DNA of 64,000 nucleotides from Anopheles merus (lineage: Eukaryota > Arthropoda > Insecta > Diptera > Culicidae), in NCBI RefSeq assembly GCF_017562075.2, contig NC_054085.1, forward strand, positions 1,116,001 to 1,180,000, in the 5' to 3' direction. The notes below the pieces were generated by a model. That model saw nothing but the letters and a program-made list of their open reading frames with translations. It ran no database searches and was not told the origin of the DNA. Positions 12,676-27,200 of this stretch are shown one piece after another (within the stretch, counting starts at the first letter, position 1; each line of letters starts with the position of its first letter). Made by a program: the position numbers and the translations under genes.

Positions 12676-12844
12676 GGGACAGTCCCGTGGAACAGTCGTC
12701 AACTCACGCGAATTAACATCATGCCCGTCATGGGTTCAAGCCTCATATCAACCGTTCCTCCGTAGCAAGGGTATGCTTGTATAGATCCACAGCTTGTTGT
12801 ATGATCGAGCGCGTATGTCGTTACGCTAAATAGAAGAAGAAGAG
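12676..12844 (+). mobile_element. tRNA-derived SINE (SINE200-like), diverged copy
   Basis: The head reads CAGTCCCGTGG...AACAGTCGTCAACTC, followed by CATGCCCGTCATGGGTTCAAGCC, whose GGTTCAAGCC matches the pol III B box. It ends in an AAATAGAAGAAGAAGAGG tail. It shares this head with the copies at 46.0, 54.6 and 57.4 kb, and shares the AAATAGAAGAA-type tail with the 46-kb copy. The middle is diverged or shortened. Confidence 0.85.
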
Positions 12845-13335
12845 GAAACCTTATGAATTCTAAAAAAAGATAATTTATGGCCGATTCTCTAAGTAAAGTC
12901 AATTGTTACTTTGTTGTTCAAGCGACGAGCAACAGAAGGAAACATTAAACACGTGGATGTTTCACATTTACACTAGGTAAGCAAGTTGTAGCCAATCCCG
13001 TTGTTGTAGTTTCATTCCGTCTGTCTTCATTCCGAAGCTCTGTCATTCCCGAATGCATCAGCGAAATTTAAAGCTCTCTACAGTTGTACGAAATCTGATT
13101 GGTCGGATTTCTTACCAAAGCCAGTTTGCACACGTCGCGTTTGTAAGCGATCATAAATTATTGCTGATACAACCAAATTAGTGTTCACATAATGTACAAG
13201 CAATGAAAGAACATGTATACATTATTGTAATGATAAGATATTTAATTAATTGTTGTAATTAATTGGGTAAAACTAGCAATAAAGTCGTTTTAATCCGTTG
13301 TTTTTGAAAAAAGGTTTTTTTTTTGTAATTGTAAG

Positions 13336-13622
13336 GAATCAATTCCGGAGCCGATTCCGATGCTGGAATCGATTCCGAATCCGGAGCCGATTCTGGAGTG
13401 GGTTTCGGAGCCGATTCCGGAGTTGGTTCCGTAGCCAATTCCAGAGTTGATTCCGATTCCGGAGCCGATTCCGATCTGGAGCCAATTCCGGAACCAATTC
13501 CGGAGCCGATTCAGGAAACAATTCCTGAGCCAATTCCGTAATCGATTCCGCAAACTGATTCAAAACCTACTATCCGGAGTCGATTCCAGAAAATTTCGGA
13601 GCTAGCCGGAATCGATTCCGAC
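13336..13622. repeat. degenerate 12-bp-period tandem array (GGAGCCGATTCC)n
   Basis: About 290 bases of imperfect units related to GGAGCCGATTCC, with GAATCGATTCCG variants, containing many ATTCCG cores. Divergence increases at the right end (GGAGCTAGCCGGAATCG). The repetition produces long Arg/Asn/Leu-rich antisense open frames, which are artefacts. I have the impression that similar arrays recur in mosquito genomes, but that is from memory. Confidence 0.9.
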
Positions 13623-16600
13623 GAAATCTTCATTTTTCCTATCACTAGTAACGACGGCATGACCCCATGTGTAGATCGTTACATCTAAAAGATTACCTCC
13701 CTACCCAGAAAAAAAAACAAATAAAAATCCCTAAAATTACGAACAATAACGGTGTTTAACAATGGTAAAGTGTTGTTCGGCTAAAAATTAAAAAAAAAAT
13801 ACACTTTCACCTCAGATCTGCCGACAGATGCACTCCAGGCATATGTGGTGCACTCTAGGGAAGAAAGAGAAACGACGAAATGTAAATGAAATCAATCGTA
13901 TTATGCTGATTATGTACTCGACCGTATTACCGGCGCACCACCATTCTGGATGTGTACGTGTGTTTTTGGCATAAGAGAGCTCACTTTGGCAGATTTTATT
14001 CACGGCAGCTACCCCCGTGCCCGAGGTAGCGCTTTCGACCCCAAGCAAGAAGCGCCAATCTAATTGCCGTTTTTTTTTGTAAATGAACTCGTAAATCACT
14101 TTCGTTTCAATCGAAATGGAAATCTTTGAGCCGTGTAGCTGGGGAAGAGAGGAGAGAGGGGGTAGGGAGGAATTTTCCTCTTGCCATTGCTATTCCGCCA
14201 CGAGGCCCTATCTTTTCGCTCCTATCACGCCATTTCTCGCGTGGCGTTTAGTAGTAGTGGTTTCAAATTCAGCCGTAAGACGCCGGGTACGGTGTGTTAT
14301 TTATGAGCGTGTCATTCTTCTTTTGCAGCCAATGAAAGAGTGCATCGCAGTTAGCAGAAGGGTTAGAAAGAGGCAGCCTCCAATGAATTCTGATACATAT
14401 GGCCGATGCACTGTGCCGATGCCCCCTCTCTATGGATGCTACAGGTTGATGTGGTGGCCGATTGGACACGAATCGTGTCGGGTAAGAAGTCAGAAAACGC
14501 CCCCGTTAGCCGGACCCGGTTTCATGGTGGATGGATATGGTACGACTTTCGCTTTTCTTCCAAATATGATTTTTATTAGAATCTAACGAAATCGAACGCC
14601 GCTATTCCCTATCCGTGGTGAGCGTTTCAATAGGCCACAAGAAGCGGTCCCAGTGCCAGCCTTTCGTCGGCTTTGTTGAGACGCCCACACCTCACACGAT
14701 CCGCTTGGGCGTTGGTCGGTAGGGATGCTTTCGAACGCTGTGCGGAAGTATTTGCAAAGGAGGCGGTGGTGTGATGAAACAAAAAAAAAAAACGCGCACC
14801 ATTTGTTGCGCCGCATTGACGCAAAGCGATGCGGACGCCAAACATCTCGCGTGAACATAGTGAAAACAGGGCGGAAGAGGTAAGAAAAAAAGGTTCGCCA
14901 TGGGCGCGTAGGCGCTGTAGCAGTTTCAAGTGGGGGCAGGTTTCTTGCCAACCACTGCGGCTTGTCACCTTCGAGTCTATCAATCAATGCGCTAACGTAT
15001 GACTACAGATTACCTTTCATCGCAGCTGCCTCTCTTGGTGACGATCCTCGTGATTTCGGGTTGAAGGCTGCGGCCACCACTCTTCGGTTAAGGTAAGGAA
15101 AAAGTTGACCAAACGGTAGAAAAGTAAGATAAACTTCTGCGGCTTGTAAAAGTATATCGTTGATTTTTTTAAAATAAAAAGTCCACTATTGGTAGTATTA
15201 TTGTTAGCTCCACTGTTTGTTCTATGACCAAGAGGCTTTTCTATGAGAAAATATTGTACCCATTTCTTGAGATAAAATGTCCATCTCTCAGAAGTTTCTG
15301 GTAAACAGCTCTGGTGAAGGTAAAAACACTCCAAAGTACAGCAAACCTGACCCTGCGTATTGTGTGGGATTCGTTGATTCCAACAAAGATACTGTACCAA
15401 GTGTTTTGTTTGTGTCATACCTCTTTTCCGCGTTGCATTAGCTATCAGGGTTCTTATGGAAAGTCATGAAAATGAGCTTTAAGTGTGTTCAAACAAAAAT
15501 CTCGCAGTACAATACACAGTATAGTACAACGTACTACACTTTAACATAAATGGAATATTTAATATAAATTTAAATTATTTTTTACTATTTTATTACTGCT
15601 AAAATCCCAACCAAACACCCACAACCCACCATACACCAGACGAAGGACAAAGTGACTTTTTTTTTTAAATAATCCTTATCAAGTGAGAAAGACTGCTTGG
15701 TTACCTACTGGCTCGACCGGTCTGATACGTGTGAAGTGATGGGTTTCGAAGTAATTTGTTTTTTACGTGAAAAACCGGCTCGCCACTGTAGTACACGAAA
15801 TGATCCCGTTTGTCCATTTCATTCATATGTCTCTTGGCAAACGAAAGGGATCCGGTGGAGTTGTACCCAATACTGACAGTGGCGTATATGTATTGACAGG
15901 AGGAGCTGCTGGGTTTTTTTCTCCATATACTTTGTCAAGCAAAGTAGGCCGCCATTTGAAAGGCAAAACGAGCAAAAACGAGAGTGTGCTGCGGTGGTTG
16001 ATGCGGGGTAGACAGGTACGAGCTGAATGTCAAGTTCATAGATTTAAATTTTTATAGGCGTCAACACCATTTCATAATTATGTAAAAAAAATATATATAT
16101 TTTCTGAAAGTAAAACCAAGTTTTTTTTTGTTGAATTATTAAAAAAAGATTCACTCGTACACACAACTCCAACTAATTGGTGGTTTGTAAAACACTCGCA
16201 AATGATTCTATTGTACACGCCTTTCTATTTCATGGTAGCCTATTTATCTAAAAAAAGTAATATTTAACCTTTTCATAACATTAAAATCAAGAAGAAAGGT
16301 AGCAAAATAAAAATAATCCAAGATGTAGGAATGAGAAAATTGACTCACGGGCATGTTGGGGGAACGTTTAGAGTTTGCGCTCGTTAGCCGCCTCCTGGTA
16401 ATTATAATGGACGATTGAAGGTAGTTCCTTCCAGTCGCAAATTTCACGAAGACAAAGGCGGCGAGCATATGTTTCACCAAACTAATGAATACTTTTAAAT
16501 CTGCCTCTAGGACTATGTTACCTATGCCAATGATAGCGGTGCAAAATGCAACGAAGCATCAGCTATGGGCCCGTTGTATGCACACATCTGGCATGTCGGT

Positions 16601-18118
16601 GTAATTTGGTGGCACATTTACCTGCACCGTGAGTAAGAGCGCGGTAAGAGTATTAAAAACCCATCCATGGTAGCTAGTCATCGGAGTGTCATAGCTGCGC
16701 CTGGAAATCTACATCTCAAGGTTGCAAGTGCAATGTAATTAGCATACCGACCGGACTGTACTTTGTGCCTGATAACGATAATGGTGATCGTTACAACAAT
16801 TGTTCGTACTAGTCCAAACGCAAGGTTACTGGTCTTTTATCTGCAAAGCATGTAACCGGAACCGGAACGACAATCAGTGGAGTTTGTTGGTGAAAAAGCT
16901 ACACCATCCAGAAACGGTGCTTTTGTATGTTCACTGGTAAAGATTTTCGGTAAGCTGGTGTTGCTGGTGTCATTGTGCTTGCGATTCGTACATCATAATT
17001 TGTACGCTTACCCGCACTACAGTTACGGAGTTAAGAAGAGTGGCAACGTTGTTTCGTTCACTGCGTGAGATAACGATACATCAAAAGCCGAAACCAACCA
17101 ACACGGTGCGAATGTGTCATCACCATCATCCAAAGTACCTGGCGCAACACCATCAGCCTAGTGCAATGACGGTTTGCAGAGGTGCCGATGCACTCGTTTG
17201 TGCTAGCACGTTACAACTAACGTAACCTTTTGCGTGGACACGAAACGAATGGAAAGTCCAATCTACTCATCAAGTGCTGCTGGGGTTTTTTGTTTTGTTT
17301 TGTTTTTGCTTCCAAACGAGATGCCACTCTCGGGAGCATTAAGCAGTACATAATTTATTCCTGGCTTATGAACCGCGACACTCGTTCGGCTTGGCACCTC
17401 GGCTTCAACAGCATAACCGTGCCCAGCCAGTGCTGGAAAGTTACTATTTTTGTTGGGATCTCACTCTATTATGACATGGGTAATTCATCTTGTGCGTTGC
17501 AGATCACTTTAAAAACACCCAAATTTAGCACGCTCTGTAGTCGTTCACACTACGCACGTTTCGGAATAATTTATAGGGAGCACCATGAAAGAATAATTGC
17601 TACTAAAATAATGAGCTCATACTAATTGTGCAAAAATTGATATTTTATATCTGAAAGAATGAGATGCATGCATAAGTCCATCACATAATACTTAGATAAA
17701 TTGTTTAAATTGGAATTATATCTTTTTAACATTATAATTTCCCTTCCTATACGATGAATGGTGATCGTTTGAAAATAAAATAAAAATAAAAATTGTGCAG
17801 TAAATGTACCGAAACCATAGTCAACACAACCTGTTCCCTGACCATTACATCCGTATTATTTTGATTCGATGTTATTGTAATTTCCTTTTCTTTCAAATGA
17901 TTTGTGTTAAATATCTTACAATACCTTCGGATTCTAATTTCATTAAAAAATTAAACCTGACTATAAATACAAAGTGGTGTGCCAAATACACGAGTACCGT
18001 TCGTCTCATTTAGCTCATATGAAAATTCGAATGAATTTTATTTGAATGAAAAAAAAAAACAAAAAACGATTAATTTCTTTGGAACCGGGTTTCTTATTTG
18101 CGTATCGACCTACGCGTC
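13623..18118. other. non-coding stretch with GC-richer island at 14.1-15.0 kb
   Basis: The block from about 14.1 to 15.0 kb is markedly GC-richer than its flanks and keeps open frames on both strands (14116-14586 plus, 14583-14987 minus). None has a recognisable domain or coherent coding character. The remainder is AT-rich with oligo-A and oligo-T runs. No gene is called. Confidence 0.45.
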
Positions 18119-18207
18119 CTTGTTAAGTCAGTCCTTGTTACGGGGGTCGGTCATATGAGGTTTGAACCTACAACGGGCATTTTATTAAGTTGCGGGGCAA
18201 GTCTCGA
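18119..18207 (-). mobile_element. tRNA-derived SINE fragment, minus strand
   Basis: The reverse complement reads AACTTAATAAAATGCCCGT then TGTAGGTTCAAACCTCAT and a GTAACAAGGACTGACTTA stretch. That is the same order (tRNA-like anticodon arm, GGTTCAAACC B box, GTAxxAAGGACTGAC core) as the SINE copies elsewhere in the window. The A-box side is diverged and the tail is missing. Confidence 0.75.
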
Positions 18208-21200
18208 TGTTGATGTAACACTCCAATGTATAAAATGATGGTAATTTGTGGGGTTTGTTCATATTATACTAATGTGATTCTGGATCAAGATTTTTCGCTA
18301 TGCAGCTTACCGTCACATATGAGTACAATACACAATAAACATAAATATACAATAAAATCTAGCAGCATTACTTCCACCACTTTTGCATGATTATCACATT
18401 TGAGCGGAAGTGCCAGTAAAGTGCCAACGAAAGTGATGTAAAGAATCTCTACTTGAATTCATATAGCAATAATAAAATAAATAAAACTACCTGCAACCGT
18501 TTGATGATCCTTGAATACAACAAACATACAGTTATCACATTCCCCAATTCAGTCTGCAATTGAGAGAGCATCATGGTCTTGATTCTCTGAACCTAGAATA
18601 TGTGTCGAAGTATAATATAAGGAATTTCAAGTTCAAATTTTCATTTACATAAAATGATTTTTTAAAATAATCATTTACATACACTAATACTCACTACCTA
18701 GATACAGGAGGCAGCCACAACGTACAACGCAAAGGATAGCGCTTTAAACTTTTAAACACTTGTATTATTAATGCAAACCAGTGACGCAAACAGAATTGAA
18801 CCCATCGATTATTCATTTGCTATGCGGTACCTACAACCTCATTTGTACCTTTACTTTCACCTCGGTAACGTTGGATAGCTTTATTTTAACCTGACCCGTC
18901 CCCATGATATTCTGAGACTAAATCGATCAACACATTTCCTAACAATGATGCCTTTCCACTGATTGGAACCAATCGATGTACCGCAGCACCAGGTGAGGTG
19001 GGAAAGTATGTAAAGTAGGATGTGGCCTACCGATGCGTTAAAGAAGCACTATGCTTCCAACAAAGCCCGGAAGCTTCCAATGCTTGCTCTGATGGCGTAA
19101 TTCATCACGAAAGGAAACAATAAATTACTCTATCATTTAACTTTATGGCACCGTTTTCCGATCAGTGAACTGTTTTACTTTTTGTCCAATTCTGGACGTG
19201 TTAAACTGGACTCTGCGTGAGGCTTTTAATGTTGATAATGAGTTCGGGCATATTTTGAACAGGAGTAGTCATTAAACCCTTTAAACAAATTTTAAGCCAT
19301 TAAAAAAAGGTTGATCGTGACATGAATCTTTGTCTGGAACTGTTTTCTTACAATAACAGCTTGGTTTTATTCGTATTTATTTCCCAACGTATCTCAAAGG
19401 CTCCTACATCTTCATTGCGTAAATCTATCGACCAATGCGTGAGTGATGAATGTACAATATGAATAAAAAGGCACCCAAAATGTCCGATTTGGTCATGTAT
19501 ATATGGTTTTTATCACCGACTATAATGGACAGATAACTGATTATAAACGGCGACGTCAAACGGCTTGCGTAGATTTACAATGTTTGCTAATTGGACAGCA
19601 ATGGACAGGTTCGTGGCATGCGCTGCTATATCTTAATGTCATTATCGATGGATTTTAAAGTAGCGTCAGCCTTGGCTTAGGCTTAAGCTCATTAGGATTC
19701 TATTATAATGGTAAGAAATACGAGCTTACATACGAGATCAGATCTTTCAAGACGAATACAACCGCTTGAAGGCGTGTGCCATGTGCTACACACGAGATAC
19801 ATTTGAATGGCATTTGGTGATGAATTTGGTGCTGCAACTGGTTCATTCGATGATTGATTATGGTTGAGTTTGGTGTTATTTCAATACCGAATAAAGTTAC
19901 TCTGTACTTTGAAACAACGCAACTATGCTCCCTACCAAGATGGCATCAGTGATGTGGATGTGTTTTTTTGTGTCGCACGTGAATTAAACAAGCTTTGTGC
20001 AGGTGACCCTCGCATCGACACAGTTTCCTCAAATGCGCAAATATACTTTTCCTGCTGCATTATGGCGTAATAGGGTCATGTATGAACATTTTTCATGCTT
20101 TACTTTCATGTGCAGCTATGCTGCAGTGAGAATAGGGGTAAAGAAAATTCCTCCGCAGAAAGGCAAAACGCTATTGAAAGCGCACATCGTCAGTCGATCT
20201 GGCAAAGCCACCCATACCCATACGGCGAATTGAGACCGATCCAAAACCCTGCTGTATGAACTGTTTCTCTTCCGATGTTGGCAACAATGGCTGGTAGCAC
20301 CGATAGCCGGCGGATTATGTAGAGGGTGGCTATAATAGCCTGGAAGTGAAGAAAATGTGCCTCGGAGCAGATGAATAGTGAGCGGTCTGATTTTATTTCG
20401 ATACATCGTCACACTTTCCGACGGCGGCAGCGGCGGTGACGGCGACCTGATTGCGGTAACGAGTGATGTTCACGAAGGTACAGAGATTCCTTACATCGCT
20501 TTATCGAAAGCACAATTTCCTTGCACTTTTTGCGCTTGTCGTTAGCTGATAACGATCGCCTACGATGTGGTGAGAAAATGCATCCGCTTTTTTTTGCTTC
20601 CCTCTTCAATCGTTGGCGTAGTTAATGCGGTGCGGAATTATTGTTTGTGATGCTTTTTCTCACACTATCGCTTATTTGCGATGCATAAATAGATTATGTT
20701 CCCAATGTTGGTTTGACGTTTAATAAGGTGGCTTATTTTTACAGACGATCAAGACTTACAATTTATGAAATTGTACACGCAAATATGGTTCTACTTCTTA
20801 AGAAATAGAAAGGGCTACAGAAATGACAACGAACATGTGTATATTTCGAATAAACTCTTTTAAATGACCTTATATGTTAAATGCAATCGTTTGAGCTAAG
20901 AATAATTCTATTCATGCACATGAGCTAAGGAGGATGTAAATTTAAAACCACTCCCACCACGTGTTTAGGTAGAAGCATAACACGCTTATGTCTAATTTCT
21001 ATCGATTTTCTATCCATAACCTTCCCTAAAAAGTGGTAATTTATATTGTTTTGTCATTAACTTCCTACCCTTTGTTCGAATTAATGGCAATTAAACCGAC
21101 AGACTGCATTTTACTTCTATATTAGTGTAAAATAAAATAATTTGCATTAAAACATTGATTTGTATCGACAGCAAACAAGTTAGCTTATGCTTAGAGAGCG

Positions 21201-24200
21201 AAACTCGTCTACATTGCAGCTATCGTCTCAGAGTCGACATAAAAAAGGGTACGATAAAACGCAAATAAACTAAGGAAGTCGCCAACCGCTTGCAAAGTTA
21301 TGCTTCAGTATGCAAAAAGCTGCGGACGGACAATATCCGGCGCAGGGAAGTTACACACCGTCATCCCTCCACCGGCAAGTCATTGAAAACTTCGCAAACG
21401 ACTGAGATAGCTAGAGCAATTTGTAATATGATCGATCCGTATACCGATCCGCCTAGCGAACGCAGTGTTTCCGCTGAAAGAGTAAGAGAGACATGTGTGT
21501 GACAGCCTCTTGAAGCGAGCACCCTCTGCGGCATACAGAAAATATTGTTTCGAAAAGTGCCATCGTCATCAAAGAACTGTGTTCTGTTCACTTGCCTGGC
21601 ACCCAATGCCATGGAATGTGCGATAATGTCGACCCTAGCAATATGAGGAGGTCTGGGTCGAGTTTACACTACAGACGCAGATCAGCAAAGCCAGAACGAT
21701 CACAGAACGGAGTTTGTCACGTCAGTTTGCTTTCCGATGTCATGCCGATCGTAAGTGAAGTGATATCATTAGAAAAGTACGATTTGGCGAAGCACATTGC
21801 AACGAGTGTAGTTTAAACTACTTATTGCAACGCTTCATAATAAGATTGTGTGTTTGTGATCCTATACGGTTGTTGAGGTTCATATTGTCGATCAGACAGC
21901 GAAAGGGTAAGTATAATTTCGCTATTTTCCAGTACAGCTGTGCGTAAGAAACACTTTTGTTATACAACAACACATTCAGAAAATTGGACCGTTTTTTACC
22001 AAAAAAGATTTAATGTATTGCATCTGAAAGTGGCTGTTTATTTTCCGAATTCTATTCGAAAATTTATTAAATCGCTTAAACCGATAAATCAATTGAGGCC
22101 AAATCAATACTTATTGAATCGTAAAATTCGGTTGGAAGCACCTCCACGGTGATGGTTCCGTGCTCCGTTCCGTGAATTATTTTTACTTTCGTCAATTTTG
22201 CACCGGTGCTTCCACAAGGTGATTTCCGGCCTTTTGGCCTAAATTTTCTTAACCGCATATCGTGCAAGGCTAGGCACGAAATAGGTCGCTTCCCGCGCGA
22301 GGAAATTGCGAAAACGTAAACCTATTTTTCTCGCACGGGGCACGGGAGCCCTTAAGCATCTCCCGTGGTAGCAACCAGCCCGCGCCAGCGTGTTGTCAAC
22401 GATGGGTGGCTAAGCAAATTCAACAAATCGCTGTGGGTGACGCCTGCAAGATGGGTATTTTCGCACGAAAGAAACCAATTCTGCACCTTTCCCAAATGGG
22501 CTGTTTGCTGGGTGAGGGACGTGATTTGGGAAAGAAATTATAAGGAAATAGACACGACAGGGTGCGAAGAAGTTTGCTTCTTACTCATTATTCGTGGACA
22601 TGGCGAATCCTCGAGCCACAGTGAAGTGGAGTAAAAGCGAAAGCGTAGCAACCACGCCAATTGACACCGCGTTGCCATGAGAGCCGTGTTAAATAAAGTT
22701 CACGATTAAGCTAAGCACTTGGTGTGCTTTAATGTCTTCATTGTAACGGAAACGGTGGATAAAGTAGTACAGAGTGGTTACAGTGCCTGGTCAAATGCTG
22801 TTTGATCAAATGCTACAAATAATCAATTGCACAGAGTTAGAAACGGATGAGTTTGTTCACTGTTTAGCATACTTACTGTCTGTGACATATTTTGAACACC
22901 AACTCTATGCTTGGTTTCGCAGAACAAAAACTTTGCTGGGTGTTTTGACTGTTTTTCTTTATTCATCAACTAGCTTCTCTGCATTATATTTATTTCTACA
23001 TGAAGTAATAGGAAATGCCACCACCATTTCTCCATCGATAGGTTTTAATTTCCTATCTAACACCCTTTTCCGCGAGGCTCTAATGATATTTTTTTGTTTC
23101 GTTTCAATTTACAATACCACAATCAGTGTGCAATCGTCTCGGATCACCACCGTGAACAGTTTGATGAAAGTGTCTTCCGGCATGATCACAGCTGCGCAAT
23201 GACAGCGACGATAAACGTTGAATAATGCACTTCTGAGAGGTTGCTCTGAAGCTTTTACTGCACCCTTCCTGGGAATATGGGAGGAGGGGAGGGGGAGGGT
23301 ATGTGTAAGGATTCGATCGAATAGATGACTTCTGCCATCGCCACCGCACACCGTCAGCTGACCACAAGCGATGGTGTCCATTCACCAGTGTTCCATGCAA
23401 AGATCAGATCATACGGCCAACTCGAGACACCACGAACAAACCACGAGCTTTTGACCGGTATGTTACATTGGCGTTTATGTGTTACTTTTACTTAGACACT
23501 CAATATTTCACCTATTCTTTGTTCGTCGTTGATAGTTCATGAGGCATAAGTTCGAAACATTGTCCATCAGCGCCTGTCAGGGCGATCGATGGATAACCAT
23601 TTCAGTGTGGGTTAGGTCAACGATGAGATAACAGAACTGCAGACTGCTTGCTGATGCAATCGAGGTTCACTTTGTGCACGGTGTAGGAAGTTGTATTATT
23701 TAAAGAAAACTCTTTTACACCAACAACTGTAAAGTAGAAGATTCTTTTTTATTCATTTAGCACCTTATAGTACATGTGCTCTTCATTGTAGTTTTTCCTT
23801 ACAAACTAGAGCAAGCACAAAGAAATCTATGCTAATCTTTTTTAACATAAACCGTGTTCAACTATGAAGTATCATTGCCCTAGGCAACATTCTCTCTAGT
23901 CACGAACATGATGGCGTTCTTAGAGCAGAAATAAACAGCGATAACTATTGCAGGAATGCGCGAAGATGCTGATCTTGATTTGGAATTTTATCACGTTCTT
24001 ACTGCCAGGCTTCCAGCTTAGCGTATGCCTTTCGTGAAGGAAGAAAGAGTATGAGAGTAGAAATGTAGAGTCTAGACATTAGAAAAAAAAAAGATTCCGA
24101 AGAGCCACCAAGACATAGTGCACACCAAGGGTTAATAACGCATCTATTCAATCCTGATTGCAACCATTATCAAGTATTTTTCCCAACTTCACACGACCGC

Positions 24201-27200
24201 AAACACTTATATTTTGTGTTTTATGAGGAGACACTTTTGCTTTCTTGAGAAACAGAGGTAGAAAAAAAGTGGAGAACAAATAATGTCCAGAATTCAGCTA
24301 GGAACACCAGCTTGTAGAGTGTTCGTGCAAAAGTGCAACGTCTCAATAGATACTCGATGCCAGTCGGTTGCAGAAACGCAAAGCTAAGGGGGAACAAAAA
24401 CGTTCACACGAGCTCACAGACAGCTCCAATGACAAGGTGCACCACATAATGCCCATCATCAGAATTTTGCTATGTGGCAGAGTTTCCTACTCGTTGGTGC
24501 GGAAATTCCAAACAAGATATTCTTACCCCGTTCCTTTTTTGCCAACGCCACGATCTCCTCTTCTCCACCTATTTCTATTGGCTGTTTCTCACACCGAACA
24601 CCGGGGGGAATGTTTATTCAGCAGTAGAAAAAGGAAGCCTCCTCAAACACGGTCGTACTGGCTTGACCGATCGGTACGGCAGGATATGCTGATATGACAG
24701 AAGCTCCTATCCTAGAGATTGTATTACGGACGATACGAAATCTGAGAAAGTTCTTGGGAAACAGTGCAACAAAGTGGCTTCTACAGCATAAAATTACAAT
24801 TTAGTAATTAAACTTTACGTACATATAACCTAACTTAATGCTACCTTACTCAAACCTTAACCCTTTTTTATCGTACTCATGGGGAAACATGTATGTGATT
24901 CTTGTTACCTCTGTATATTAAATGTATATTAAAATCATACAATCATTCTTGCTTAAAAGTTAATTGAATCTAATTTAAATTCTAAACACTTACTTTTTCT
25001 TGGCATAATGCCATGGTGAAACTGACATTATAACAAATGACCGCGTACAGGCTCAATTGATTGTAAGATTTGTATGTTGTATGACAAATAAATAGTTTTT
25101 TTTTCAGAAAATATACCATCTGTCCAGTTTTAGGACAGTTGCGTGCACACGGTCACACACGTTCGTAGGCGTCGATTAGCCCTACTTCAAATAGTAATTT
25201 ACCGTGAAGAAATGTAAATTGACATCGGCGCTTGAAGGCTTCAAGCATCGCTTGAAAACTTATGCCTAACGTGTAGCGCCACTCACGCAGCGGCCAACCT
25301 ACCAGGTTACAAAACATATCCCCTCTGCGGCGATTGAGATTCTGGCGGTGATTTTGAACCTTCGTAATTGGATGGTGGTAGCCCCTTCTTTCACAGATTG
25401 GCTGGGTTCCCAACACGTAACCTGACGGTATCAAGCGCCACCACATTCAAGCGGCATTTCGTGCATCGTGCAGTAAGACGCTAAATAATCTTTTATATAT
25501 CGGCTCAAAGTGACCGGAGGGTTCGGTCCGCAGGCTCTGGTGGCAGGCTTTCGAGGAAATGGTAAACAAGGCGTCCTTGCGCAGAGCACATGATCGTTTG
25601 TAGCAATCCTTCTCCAAATCGTGCCCCGAGGCGATCTGTTAGTAGATGATCGCAGTCCTTTTTTTTGTTGTAAACTGATGGTACCGACGTTGAGCCTTTG
25701 TGAAATAACGAAAAAAAATCTGAGGGAGCTTTATCACCCGATTATCGTTGGGGTCCTATGTTGGGATCGTGAGTTAAAATCGTCATTATCGTAAGAGCTC
25801 ACCAAATTGTGAGTATCGATGGTTCCATCCGGTCCCAAAAATTCAAACTTTATAAAGATCAAACCACAACCATCGATTGGAACCGGTAATGTTGTGTTTT
25901 TTTTCTCACTCCCTTACGAAAACCTCCTCACCCAAGTATACCTCCGATCATTCACAGACAGCAGGGGAAGAAGGTGGCACAAACTACACGCTGGCAATGG
26001 TTGGGGTGGTAAGGTGGGTGAGAAACACAACAAAACATTCCGATTACTATCGCAACAACGTTTAGTGAGCTCCCCCAAATGTTGCCGTGGCCACCAAACA
26101 CTTACCTTGACTGCTCTACTGTTGATTGTAAGTTGGCAGCTTCTCCTACAATTGGAGCATTGAGAGTAGCGTTAGAGCAGCACACTCTAGCAGCTGGTGC
26201 AATTAAATCGTTGTTATTTAAAAGCCTCAGCTATTCGGAAACTATTGCTATTGCTAGTGGCCACAAAGCCATGTTTCCTCACTGAAATGGGTTTTTTTTA
26301 GATCGATTATTGATTGAATTTTCTCACGTGTTTCCACATGCTAAGAAGTGTTGAAAAATACCGCAAGATGTAGGAAACACATCACGTTTCTAAAAAAAAA
26401 CAGGGTAGTTTCGTTGCATGGTAAGGGTTAGACTAACGGTTTGGGTAGAAATCGGTGTGTTAAAATAGCACCTAACATTTTTAAGAGAGGCGAAATTTAC
26501 TTATTTTGCTGGAGTAATGCAAACTGCTAATGGGTTTACTCTTATGCAAAATGTTTAATATCAAATTAAATATGTGGTAAAGGACTGATTGACGAAATAT
26601 ATTTTTCATTCACACATACATCATACAAAGAGAAAAAATATATAAGAAAAAATCCACTTTTAATACCAATCCATGCTTGGGTCATTAGCAGAGAGCGTTT
26701 AATAACGCTGCACTACTTCTTCATCGTAGTGCGAAATTGACCACGATTTTGTACAACCATTTATCTTCGCCAGGAGTCAACGGCCCCAAAACGATGGGTA
26801 AGTTGGACATAATGCATCTTGACACCTTGCCACTAACAACTCTACCCGATATGGATTAGCGATCACCCCGCATTTGGGGTGGGGATTACTGCACGACTCC
26901 ACCGTCAATCGTCAACCGTGCGCTAGCTCAGTCAACCGTTCGGCTAGCAAAACTAGTTCCCTCGCACACTAGTGACACTAATGATTTTTGCTTCCAAACA
27001 TTCGGCATCTTCGGGGGGCCGTTTACTGAAGTCGATGTACCGTGCCAAAAGCTACCGCTGATGCTGTGTTGTTAGCAACCGGTTGGTTGGACATTGAATG
27101 AAGATCGTCAGATAGCTTGGTACTAATAGTGATCGCTTAGCGTCTAACTGACGGTGCACATTGGACGACTATTAAGTCGAGCAAATAAACAGGTTGGAGG

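Noticed and set aside
12676..12760. Possible tRNA gene (A-box/B-box-like head)
   Set aside because: The head recurs at five other places with a SINE body and AAGAAG tail; acceptor stems do not pair. It is a SINE, not a functional tRNA.
13290..13563. Arg/Asn/Leu repeat proteins on the minus strand
   Set aside because: They are direct translations of the GGAGCCGATTCC minisatellite.
14116..14586. 156-codon plus-strand frame starting at a true ATG
   Set aside because: No domain or coherent composition; it overlaps a GC-rich island where stop codons are rarer and minus-strand frames are equally open.
25153..25446. 97-codon minus-strand frame
   Set aside because: No family resemblance, no splice or poly(A) support; length is within chance expectation.
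20650..26330. Matches to the Su(H) site YGTGRGAAM (for example near 20655, 24585, 26320, and 60632)
   Set aside because: About four are expected by chance in 64 kb on both strands, and no clustering is seen.
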